Positions 38,280 to 48,729 of a stretch of 64,000 nt of DNA are shown piece by piece. The notes beneath the pieces are model-generated. The model did no database searches, was not told the origin of the DNA, and worked only from the letters and a program-made list of their open reading frames with translations. A program made the translations under genes and the position numbers. Each line of letters opens with the position of its first letter. Position 1 is the first letter of the stretch. The DNA comes from Isoetes taiwanensis (taxonomy: Eukaryota; Streptophyta; Lycopodiopsida; Isoetales; Isoetaceae), in contig JAJEKV010000017.1 of the NCBI GenBank assembly GCA_021234155.1, forward strand, positions 16,769,478 to 16,833,477, read 5' to 3'.

Positions 38280-41200
38280 TAGGTATCGGGGCGGTCTTAT
38301 CGCAACTCCACGAACAACCGTGAAGCTGATAATCGATGGGAAGATGAAATTCACGTCACCGACTAAATGATGCATCTGGTGACGATTCAGAGCTTTATGG
38401 GCATTAAATTGACCGATATGACGATGTGGATTCGTGGCTCTTCGTGAACGGTGGGAATGATCGATGACGGATAATTAGTCTTCGGAACGAAGATGGAACC
38501 AGACGAGACCGCAGGTGTCTTTAATGTAGTATAGATAGGCGCGATAATAGGGATGATCGATGGAAACTGATAACGATCGCTCAATTATGTTATGATATAA
38601 CCATCTTTGATGAATATTCGCGTCGACGAAGCCAGTCCCCTTGACGGTATCGCACTTAGGTATTATTTAACGCAAAACAATTATGAACTCGAAATTATCT
38701 GTTTATTGGTTATCGCAGTTGGAGACGCGATATTATGATGCCGAACCATCGCTGTGTATGTACTGGTATTCGGTTCTACCGATCGAAGGCTTCTTTATGC
38801 GTATGATAGTGGAAGATATTAACCATTAGTCGGTCATCATATCTTTACCGGGTCACGCCAGTTGATCAACGGACTGGCAGAACAAAGATCGATATAGAAG
38901 GCTATTACGTCTATTAACGATACGTACTTCAACATATATGAATGTATGGAATTTGTGTTTTCTAGTGTTATTGAAAACCTCTGAGAAATAACCGCAATTC
39001 AATTACGAAAGCGTGACAACTCATTATGTATGATAACGATATTAGCGACGAAGTTCGAAGGATTTTGGTCAAACAATGGAGCCGATGATCGAAACAAACC
39101 AGGCAACTTCAACCGAAGGAATTCGATTGGGGGATGTATAACTGCGACAAACTGCGAACGTGAATGTCGTCAGATGAATGGAACATTCGGCACTATGCTG
39201 AAACAATTACAATATTCTTCATTTCGTCGGAAACTCCAGTAATGTTTCGGCTTCTGATCTTCAAAATCAAGCTGATGCATTTTTAACGGAAGATGGACTT
39301 GCCTTTTCATATAACATTCCTTTAACAGATGTTTCGCGGGGCGAACGCAATATTGTATTATCAGGGTATTATCGTTCGCAAGGGACATCTCATTGATTTC
39401 AATCATCATTTATCGAGAGAACAGACGGCTCGACTGAACTTCTGAAGAGCTTATGGGACGGGGCTGTTGGCAAAGGCATGGCCAGTGTCAAATTTATCTC
39501 TGAGACATAGAGACGGTGTTTAGGCTTGCCATTGGCAAGCAAGTAATGTGAACTTAGGAGAACGTAAAATGCCAAACGTATGAGAATAAACTTTGAGCTG
39601 ATCATGAAAACAATGGACCATTCGTATGGCTTTACGCATCCTCGTGTGAAGTCGTGCATTAATAAACATTTTGACTTTATATCCTTTGTCGACATTCGTC
39701 ATCTTTCGGTGGCATTAGGAAAGGATGAAATAGAACACTGCTTATCGAAGTGCTACGATAATACCCTTCGATCTGTCGAAATGACTCTTTACCCCCGCTA
39801 TAAACTGTATGTCTGCGATATAGCAACTTCATTCATTTCTTATAAGTACGGGATGTGCTGAAGCGAGGAAGGTTACTGCTCGTCATCGATGAGATTCAAA
39901 AGATTGGAACATCGATGAGCTCCTCTTTGAAATGAAATTGGGAAGGCGACATTCCGGCTGTAATGGTGTGCATGAAAGGGAGATGTTGGGGCAACTTCGT
40001 TGATTGGCGAAACGAGCGACTTAAAGATATCAATACGATAGTATAGCCGGTTATTCCCATGAATAACTTTCCAAGCTCGAGACTTTACGCGAAATTGGCT
40101 TTGATGAGTTCTTTACGGCTCTCGACACAGGCTTATATGGAATTCCAGTAGCACAAATATTCCTTTCAAATAATTTCACGTTACCTTTCAGCTCGGTAGG
40201 CTATTTAGGAGCAGCTGAAGAGCGTGGAAATAAACGAAGAAGCGACATTTGCAGCCGATAATCTACTGCCGAAGGTTTCGTTGCCAGTAACAGGATCGGC
40301 GCTGATGCTGTGATTCGAAGCATGAGCGGCGATCAGAAATATTGAACTGGCGCCGACATAAAATTGAAATAATAAGATATTCGGATATTCGAACATGGCA
40401 AAATCGGCAGTCAAAATTCTTTTAAAATCGACTTGAAGCTGATTTTGATTTACGAGAAATGTTCGATCTTGACTTCCATGGCGACTGCGAAAGTATCGAG
40501 ATATCATTTGGAAGAATGGCGTTGGACACGGCTAATATTTCTGCGAGAGGAAACTTTTATTCTCGCCAGCATGATGACGCTATGTACTAAATTTCATGGT
40601 AATGATAAAACAATAACACCTTCGAAACTTCGAGACGAATCTTGCGAAATCGCGGCATCGCATCCCAGAAAAGGTGAAAGAGATCGAAGATCACCACGGT
40701 ATCTTCGACGATGTCGGGCGGCTTTAACAATGAGGCATGAAGGAACCCGGCGATGAATATCGAAAGTTATCGCCACCGAAGTATGAAGTCGCGGCTTTCG
40801 GCAATACCGGTGAGGCGTAATGACTATGAATGAAGAATGAGTAACATGACATGAAGAGACAGGGCGAGAAGACACAGGTACCCGCTTGTTGAAAGAGGCT
40901 GCCCGTATGCAAAGCCCGTAGTTAGCGAAGGGCATTTGCGGGTATCTGAAGGTACGCGAAAGCACTAAACGCTATTTCCAGAAAACGATCAAAGATGAGG
41001 ACGGTGAAGCTTCAGAGGGCGGGTGCAATGACCCGATGTTTATGGCCATTTGATTAGATATCCCATTTATACAAGGAATGAAAAATGACGGAAATAGGCG
41101 ATTAGCGGTAGTGATAACTTGTCTTTTGAGCTTCGCTGCGCCGGTTATTATATTGTAAATGTGTTTTGCGAAAGAAGACGGTAGAGCCCATTGCGTTGGT

Positions 41201-42840
41201 AACCACGCCCGGCGACATTTGCCCTTAAAAACCTTGTATGTAAACCTGACGTTTGGAGCAATATCGCCGATTGAGGAATTGAGTTAGACCGCTTAAAAAT
41301 CGTTAATTTCAGGGTAGATAACTTCGTCGGGCGAGATTTTGGGGAGTTCTTGAGACTGGAGAACTAAACAACATTTGGCATTAAGGCATTTTGAATGGTT
41401 TGGGCAGAACTAATTTCGAGCACCAAATAACCCGACCAATTACTTTGGACATCATTTCATAAAGGTTCATCCGCGACCGAAAGTGAAGAAGGTACAGAGA
41501 GAAACGAGGACTGGTATAGTCGAAGCTTTGAGTTTATGGCCGCGAGGTAAAGCTGCTGCTTCCGCTTCCGGCCTCCTTTCAATACCGGAGGCTGCGCTTC
41601 GGCTGGTCCGGGGTGCGATGGTAAATGGACGGAAGCCAGTATTGACGGTGCAACGAAATTACTACGAGCTCATTACCAAGATAAATAACGAAAGTATCTT
41701 TAGATAACCGGTGTCACGTTTTCCATGGTTTTGTCATTTGAAGCGTTTCCCTGTTTACCGTGATGAACGGTTCGCTATTCCTTGTTGAGATAATATCCCC
41801 GGAATTCAAGCGAATGACCTTTGTTCGGATGCGAAAAGAATATGATCTTTTTAGTTCTACCGTAATTACGGGTTTAATTCTTTTCACATCAGTTTTTGTT
41901 GATGATGACTCATTTTATTTCTGTTAATAATCCTGTCTTATTTGTGTTTTCTTCTCGAAATGAAAGGACTGCTTTAAGAGTCAAAGATGGTTTTATGTTG
42001 TCTCGTCTTTGGTGTGCGTTATTTTGGAAGTGAAAATCGTGCAAGCAAAACACAGGGTGTTATTACCAGACTTCGGCCAGTTTAACATTGCGTAATCCTT
42101 TATTTACTGCGTAAAGAAAAATGTTATTGGTGGTTACGGTTTTGACGGAAAATGATACAGGTGCCATGCTCAACAAAATGTTATTGATTGACATTGACGC
42201 GATTGGAAAACTGGTTTGGCTGCGAACGGGGCGACAGAAAGATAAATTGGTGGAAAACCTATTTTTCTTAACGAAACATATTCTCTGGTCTCTATTGCCA
42301 TCGAGCATTGTCCATGGTACATGAAGCGAATAATTAATTCTACCGTTGCGATTAAGCACGTTGTAAGTATAGCGACGGTTCGCCAACGGCTTAAAATTTC
42401 TTATTATGTCTGCCGTCTCTATTCCGGTGAAGTGCTGTTATTACAATGGTTGTGATATCTGGCTTGAATTTATTGACTATTCATCGTGGTTAAAAGCCCA
42501 GGCCTGGGGTAAGCTGTTGGTACTTTAAGATCGATTTTATTTAATAGATGGGGTAGAGCTTGAAACGAGCTCTTGGATATAGTGGAGACTGGATGACCTG
42601 TCGCTGGTTTCTAACAACAGCATAGCGTCCCGGAGAGTCGGTCCATGCGTGGCCTATCTTGAGGGTGGCGTAACTGTCGCTCTACTGTCAGTGGTTAGCG
42701 ATTTGGCGGTTGTGTTATCTGTGACACGAGGAAAAGCTGCTTGGCGGCACCTAACGATGCGTCGAATGCAATGAAGTTGACGCATGTTACTTTCGCCTCT
42801 TCTGGCTGCGCTGAAGCCAATGACGTGGCAGGGCGTAATA
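38280..42840. other. No supported gene; one hairpin, short frames
   Basis: The longest frame is 123 codons on the minus strand (40594-40965), overlapped by a 107-codon plus frame (40433-40756). A perfect 7-bp hairpin, GCTTGCC-ATT-GGCAAGC (39524-39540), has no T tract on either side. At 41571-41592 a 6-bp stem (GCCTCC/GGAGGC) with a 10-base loop sits in a locally GC-rich patch. Stems of this size are expected several times by chance. The 93-codon frame at 39580-39861 is listed separately. Confidence 0.45.
39580..39861 (+). CDS. Unidentified ORF, 93 aa
   Basis: ATG 39580 to TGA 39859. The composition is ordinary for a small soluble protein, with a mixed central part (SVALGKDEIEHCLSKCYD near residues 43-60) and several His, Tyr and Cys residues at scattered spacing that does not form a zinc-binding pattern. 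No ribosome binding site is clear upstream. A 98-codon minus frame (39399-39695) overlaps its first half. The family is unknown and the length is within the chance range. Confidence 0.12.
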   Translation: MRINFELIMKTMDHSYGFTHPRVKSCINKHFDFISFVDIRHLSVALGKDEIEHCLSKCYDNTLRSVEMTLYPRYKLYVCDIATSFISYKYGMC

Positions 42841-42844
42841 TCAT

Positions 42845-43318
42845 TTATTTTATCGGCCTGTCATTACCGGGCGCGAAACCACAACCGTCGAAAGCAAATA
42901 TTGTTTTGACTTTGTATTTGTTCTTTAGAAGACGCGAAATTCTTTGAGGTTGCCATGTTTCAGAGAAGTGCTTGGTTATGTTGACTGCCTGATGAGCTTC
43001 GGTGCTGAAATCGAGTGTTATCTGTTGTCCAGGTTGTGACGGCAGAGTAATCACCGGAAATGGACTAGGAGGCATCATAAAACGCTTACGGAAGCCTTCG
43101 TGTGTCTCTTCGAAAGCGAGATAAACAAAATATGACATCGCTGACCAGGTGCTTGCATAGAAAGAATGATCTCTTTTGACACCATTGCTTGCGTAATATG
43201 GGTTCTGAACACTACTGTTGCTTGCATCAACGAGCTGTCTCTTATGTTCTATTGCTTGCGTGAAAGAGTGTCTTTTCGATTTTCTGTTAACTTCTCGTGC
43301 ATCTTTGCTATCTGCCAA
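42845..43318 (-). CDS. Unidentified ORF, 157 aa, with an internal short repeat
   Basis: This frame reads from TTG (43316-43318) with GAGG seven bases upstream, one of the few plausible ribosome binding arrangements in the window. The protein would be basic and polar at the N terminus (residues 1-60), then mixed, with a Pro-rich stretch near residues 83-93 (PPSPFPVITLP). Residues 15-58 fall on a short tandem DNA array and give loosely repeated KRHSF/KRQL/KRDHSF-like units, each followed by an A-S or Q-A pair. There is no membrane helix or catalytic motif. The length exceeds most chance frames only slightly. It is the best minus-strand candidate, but without a known family. Confidence 0.22.
   Translation of the reverse strand: MADSKDAREVNRKSKRHSFTQAIEHKRQLVDASNSSVQNPYYASNGVKRDHSFYASTWSAMSYFVYLAFEETHEGFRKRFMMPPSPFPVITLPSQPGQQITLDFSTEAHQAVNITKHFSETWQPQRISRLLKNKYKVKTIFAFDGCGFAPGNDRPIK
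43151..43288. repeat. Short tandem array, four units of 33-36 bp
   Basis: The word GCTTGC recurs at 43151, 43187, 43220 and 43254, so the period is 36, 33 and 34 bases. Units 1, 3 and 4 share more: after GCTTGC comes RT, then an A/G-rich segment and a TCTCTT or TCTTTT segment. Unit 2 keeps mainly the head and its spacing. The period is near-codon (33 and 36 are multiples of 3; 34 is not). The array lies inside the 157-aa minus frame. The repeats are too short and degenerate for CRISPR. Confidence 0.5.
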
Positions 43319-43319
43319 G

Positions 43320-46300
43320 ATTATGCCTCAATATTAACGCAATGACGAATGTCATGCTTTAATGCCCTCTAACTGATAACCCGATTTGCCTCGTGTTACG
43401 CTGGGGCGGTGTTAGTACGATGAAAAACGAAAGATTATATTAACTCTCGAAAAAATCGTGTTGATGAAGGAAGTAATGGACTGTCATCGGGACATCCTGT
43501 TAATATCAAAGATTTTAGACTGGTACAGATATCAAAATCAATGGAGATATTATAAAATAGAGAGCTTTGTCAATTCTGCTAAACAATTGACCGGGTGTAT
43601 TATATTTATTGGTGAATTTCTACGGTGATATAGATGACGATTGCAGATGGCGCTAAACAGGCGTTTTTGATGTTATTTTCATTGAAGCCCATAAAACTGC
43701 GCAACATGAAAAGGACGAGAGATATTGTGTTTTGTATTTGTTGAACAGCAACAACAACTGGCTGGCACGGCTTATTGGCGTCGGCATTAACGTCGTGTTA
43801 GCCAGGCCCACTTCACATCGTTTCGAGTTCGAAGATGAACCAAAGGATTGAAGCGTTATTAACACGTTTGCGGTCTGTCGCGATAACGTACCTATTCATG
43901 ATGGGCCTGTACGGCATGCATGCAATGGTGAAATGGCACGGAAACGGCATAAATGAATTCGAGCACAATTGACGTTCCAAATTGTGAATGATACTTTATG
44001 CATCTGAACTGAACGTTATTGATATTCATTTCGATCTGCGACACTAGTTCAATGAAGGGAAAGTACCGTGCCTATGATGATAATGTTTATGTATTGCTAA
44101 AGGTAGCGTATGAGGTTTTGAAATTGCGAGTAGCGACGATTGGAAATGTACCTTGAAATCGGTTTGCCCTTGCGCTGAGCTTAATTGCAGAGTACTTTTG
44201 CGCAGGCCTAATTGCTGAGTAACACTCGATTTTTGATCGTCTACACCAAATTTGGTGCGTGCTGCATGAGACTTGTCGCGAGTATCACGCGATTCTTTGT
44301 TAATGACATTCTGAAAGGGCGATGAACTACTGTGTTACGGCGCGCGATGTCTGACGAATAATTATCATAGGCGTTCAATAAATGTGAAACAGTCGATGGT
44401 GTGACTACAACTCTTCTTTGTTGAATTTAAACTACGCTCTTGAGCATTTAATATAGTTATTGAGGATCAACGGGCATTTGTCAATTAAGTTAGGTATTAA
44501 TAAAATTTTAATTAAATTTTGTGTAGAGACATTTTAGTGACAGACCGGTCATTATTAGTTAGATGATTGGTTTGGTGTGAATTGATAACAAAAAATGAGG
44601 AGCTAACGTTTTGGCTTAAGTTTGATTGATGTCTGCGGTATTTATTGATTAGTTTGGTGTGGCAGAATTAATGAACTGTTGTATGTTTATTTTTATGCGA
44701 TCTGTTATTTGAGGCACAGGCATTTCTTCTTGAGAACTCGCCAGAGCTGTTTTAATGATTACATAGGCGCCAAGAGGCTGGTAGTTTTCATGGGCGAATT
44801 CTGTAAGTGTGATCATGTTGTTTTGGTATCTGAAGCACTTCAACACCATTGTTTCTTGAAGGCTTCTCTTGATAGCGGTCACATCTCTGGAAGCTTATTC
44901 TTTGAATTGATCATCGGTCATCATGAAGGCTCAGTAGGTCATGAAGGAGGAGAATACTGATTGTGAAGATAATGCTTAGAATGGGTATTGGTAAGAAAGA
45001 TGTTTGTCCATTGTAGTAACTTCATGCATTTCTTTCGTAGCTTCGTATCACCACCATGCTAATCTCTGGCATGTAACCCATTGATTGGTCACGGATTTAA
45101 ATATCGATCGAATCTTCCGGGCATGTATCGCTTTGGCGCAAATGGCCTCTAGATGTTAACTGGCAAAACTGCAAAATACATGTCTTACGGCAGGTATGTA
45201 CAGGTTGAAGAGATCGATACCATTCGGGATAGTGTCACAATCACTAACAGTTATTATACTAACGTAATCGACGGAGACGCTTTGGTGCATGGATCCATTG
45301 ATTGACTATGTCACTTGTTGAAAAATCTCTGTTTCGCATCAATACTGTTGCTTACATTTGTTGCCCAGAAAGCAATCTTTGGTAGTGAACGATCTTGATT
45401 TAGACTGGAGTGGATTATTACGCTTCAATCGACGATAAAAATGCGATCCTGGAACTGAGTAGAAACGGTGTACTAAGGCATTCTGGCCGGAACTCGAAAG
45501 TACGTCTTATTAGAGGAAACTCGCCTGCAGGCTACGTGGTTCCATTATCATGCGGCATCTTGAGCGAAATCTTTGGGAAGCGTGAATTACCGTTTGCTAA
45601 TGTTTTCCGTGTTCAACATAATGCGCCGTGATTATTGCAGTGCATCGTGTCGTGACTTCGGGAAGAAGTTGCGATATGCTCTTGCTAACGATAGCGACAG
45701 CTTTCTGCAGCAGCTTTCTGCCGGGCGATATGGCGTCGCGAGGAAGCCGCTGTTTATGACCGGTGTCGCGAAATTGAAACAGGCGGCTTTGATCATACCT
45801 GCTGTCAGCTCGTTAGGCTGGGCCTCGACAATCTCTTGCGTCGCTTTCCAACTCGAACACGAACATCAACGGCAGAATATTTCACAATATGAATGAGGAC
45901 AATTTCGCAGTATGAGAATTTGGCGTCTGTCGCCAGGTAAGCTTGATACGAGCTTTGCGTCGTAACCATGTTACGCTTGAAGAATAGCGATCTTTGACAT
46001 ACGCTGCGACTGGTCTGGCATGCAGCGGTAAACAGCGTCTAAAGAAGATCGCTATACCGGTCAACACCGACTGCGATTTTCCTTCGTATACTGACTGAGT
46101 CGTGAAGCGTCGCGCTCTATTTCGCCCGGGTACATCGGCGAGACATGTCACAACCTCTTCCCCATTCCTTTTGTGTCGCTGCCAGTTAACCGTCGCTTTC
46201 TCCCCACTGCGCCCGTTTTGCATCTCCTTACAAACAGTATGTGTTCCTCTTCGACTTCTTCATGATCTCGCAATTCTCGTCATGACTGTTCATGTCCCTG

Positions 46301-47895
46301 CTCCCGTGAAACAAAACACCATATCGGCTTTCCTCACAACTGATTTGCCAACTTCCACCGCCTTTACGCCAATGCGACTATAGCGACATTGAAGTGATCC
46401 TCATGAATCCTTTGTCCACAGCATAGGTGAACAACCATTTCGACGCGCTTTCACGGACCTAAACGGCGATAGCCCACTATCATCTGCCGATCATAACGCA
46501 GCGAAGATCGATTGCCCACTTGACTACCGCCCGCGGACCATTTCCCCAACTCTTGATTTTATTTCTCGTCTGTTCTACCGCAGCGTCGGTAATCGCGACC
46601 TGTCTTCTACGCTTAACCTGAAGATTTATCGATGATGGCGTACTTCAGCGGGCGACCATCTTTAATCAACCCTTTCGCTTTAGATACGTATGCATGCCTC
46701 AATAACGGAAGCAGTAAACATGTGCATGCAGGCCGGTCGTTGGTATCGACTGCTATAATGAAGCGGTTGTGACGAAACCGGAAAGCGAACGCGATTCAAA
46801 TAAATGCCATCCATTCAGGCGATCTGGCGATAAAAGCGAGACAAATAACGGCGACGGGAATACGTGACAGCCAATCACAAAACTGGTTATTTGATGGATA
46901 GCAAAAGACTTCGATATTTCTATATGCAATTTGAACTTTGGGGAATGATTTTGTCTTCGTAGTTGAAATCGTCACCATTACGGTAAGGTTTGCGCATCTT
47001 TAATTCGTGCATATAATAATGACATTCTGACTATATTTCTTTAAGATTTGGTGCTGCACGAATGCTCTTTAACTTGCTTGAGCAGTAACGGCGGTTGGTT
47101 GATTTTGCTCGCCTTTCCCCGTAATCCTCTTCGAGTATTAACGTGCCAGTAACCGGTAAATGCAATCAAAGTCTCGTTACATGACTATGAGTTCTGCTGG
47201 CTCGTATAATCAAAGGGTGGTTAACTTTTCACCAACTCCTTTTGCTGCAGCGTTGGTGTGCCGGTTGAACGGGAGGATAAATGCTGCGGCAGATATTATG
47301 GCCTGATTATTACAGACACCGGGGCTTTCTTCAGCATCTTTTCGTCTGAACCGCCAATTAATTAACATCGATGAAGAAGCGGTCAGTTGAGTCGATAACG
47401 AACGATAAGCTGGATGTAAAGTGAATTTCTGAACATGAATAAACAAAACAAATGGCGACACTTCATAGTCTCTTGCGGTGATAAACAGGCCTGCTCGGTG
47501 GTTGCGGCGATTGATCGCAATGAAATGCGGGATGCCGGTGATGGCCGGCGGCGTGAAACTGCGTCTTGTTGCGCGGCTGCCCAACGTATGCTGTAGGCTA
47601 GAGCTACGGCAATTCAAGTTGCTGGCCGTATTATTAACGGCGGAAGTCTGGTAATGAACTCAATTAATTAATCTGCGGTTGTACTTTAACGAAAACACAG
47701 GCGGTATGTCACGTGCTGACCGCCTTTACAACATGTCACGGTTATGATCGTGATTTGAAACATGATCATATTTTTACGTTATTTTTGTGTGGCGTCATAA
47801 TTGTCCGTTCCTCTAAAATCTTCTTAATGGCGAAAGTTCAAAGGTTGTTCCTTCGAAGAATACCAGATGACGGATTCAAGACGCCTGCGCACAAT
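43320..47895. other. No supported gene; short scattered frames
   Basis: The longest frame is 135 codons on the minus strand (47210-47617). An AT-rich patch at about 44440-44700 uses the word TTTGGTGTG twice (44571 and 44653) in similar contexts. At 45573-45896 a 107-codon plus frame includes a small direct repeat, listed separately. At 46102-46383 a plus frame of 93 codons lies over a purine-rich minus strand that reads in two alternating frames. Nothing is recognisable. Confidence 0.45.
45698..45721 (+). repeat. 11-bp direct repeat CAGCTTTCTGC, two copies
   Basis: CAGCTTTCTGC occurs at 45698-45708 and again at 45711-45721, with two bases between. The step is 13 bases, so the reading frame changes between the copies. 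It looks like a slippage or copying event and has no known regulatory meaning. Confidence 0.6.
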
Positions 47896-48531
47896 TCAGA
47901 TCTTCCCAACCATATTCGGTGATTCGGTATCGATCGGGCCTTCTTCCTTTTCGGAGGTCGGAAACCAGAAGACGACATTACGGCATTTGCTTCGGTAACG
48001 AAATCGCATAATCTGCCGGTTCATACTAAATGATCGAATCGAGGATATGCAGACTTTCGCCGTCAAAGACTTTGGCGGCGCAATAAACGAGTAAGGATTG
48101 ACATACTGTAGTTTAAGGCTTCTCGGGTGTCGAATCAAGTTGCTGTTCCGTCCTGCTCTTAAAGGCAATAAGTAGCCATCTTCGGCATGAACGGCATGCT
48201 GGCAAAATCGCTTTGAAACCGTATCTGAATCGATAAACGCGGCTTCAATAAGAACTTTCTTGCGTACTTTTGATCTTATCATGCTCTGCGCCAACGCCTT
48301 TCGCGTGATGAGAATCTGCTTGCTGATGCATCGGCGCTGCTGCCGCAACGTCTTCTCCTGGTAAATGTTGGCAGTTCGATCGTCGATACCGGACATATTC
48401 TTGAACCCCAGGTGGACGTAACAATTATGGCACCAATCGCCGACCAGCATTTTGAATGGAAGCAAACGATTGTGGTAGTTATAACATCGGAACCCGAATG
48501 CGGTAATCGAAGTCTTAATGCGCCGGCGCAC
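47896..48531 (-). CDS. Longest standard ORF, 211 aa, unidentified
   Basis: This is the longest standard frame in the window. Its start codon (48529-48531 on the minus strand) has no convincing ribosome binding site. The protein would be very basic (many Arg and Lys), with scattered Cys and His and no regular metal-binding spacing, no membrane helix and no motif that I know. Against it, the GC content rises here and keeps several frames open, and the opposite strand carries a 180-codon frame (48187-48726) that reads more naturally when its TGA codons are ignored. A 137-codon minus frame (48279-48692) also overlaps. It is somewhat longer than expected by chance, so it is kept with low confidence. 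Confidence 0.15.
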   Translation of the reverse strand: MRRRIKTSITAFGFRCYNYHNRLLPFKMLVGDWCHNCYVHLGFKNMSGIDDRTANIYQEKTLRQQRRCISKQILITRKALAQSMIRSKVRKKVLIEAAFIDSDTVSKRFCQHAVHAEDGYLLPLRAGRNSNLIRHPRSLKLQYVNPYSFIAPPKSLTAKVCISSIRSFSMNRQIMRFRYRSKCRNVVFWFPTSEKEEGPIDTESPNMVGKI

Positions 48532-48726
48532 GAAGGATTTGTTTGAACGCTACCAGATGATGACTGAAGACGAATTGACGGAAAGGCGTTTTCTTCGGAA
48601 CTGGTCGAACGCTGGATACTACGGAAGGCGGCTGGGGACGGTCTTCCCAATGTACGCCGCTGCGAAAGCTGACTGACGGTGGAGGTTAACACGTCATCGG
48701 ATGTTCTCGATCTAAAAACGGCATAA
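48187..48726 (+). pseudogene. Coding-like frame interrupted only by TGA, about 179 codons
   Basis: From the ATG after TAA 48169 to TAA 48724 the frame has no TAA or TAG but six TGA codons (48214, 48226, 48271, 48544, 48565, 48670). The translation is protein-like over its whole length: an acidic/aliphatic part (DENLLADASALLPQRLLLV), a hydrophobic strand-like part (IVVVITSEPECG), and a mixed C-terminal part (SSELVERWILRKAAGDG). Two genuine TGG codons are present. Several TGA codons sit where a small residue would fit better than Trp (for example between DDD and RRIDGK), which would suit Gly as well as Trp. It lies opposite the 211-codon minus frame. No family is recognised. Confidence 0.17.
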
Positions 48727-48729
48727 AAC

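Noticed and set aside
39524-39540. 7-bp hairpin GCTTGCC-ATT-GGCAAGC as a terminator or regulatory stem
   Set aside because: No T tract on either strand, and stems of this size are expected several times by chance.
44244-44257. Perfect 14-bp palindrome CACCAAATTTGGTG as an operator
   Set aside because: About four perfect 14-bp palindromes are expected by chance in 64 kb. There is no adjacent promoter or gene, and the site is not repeated.
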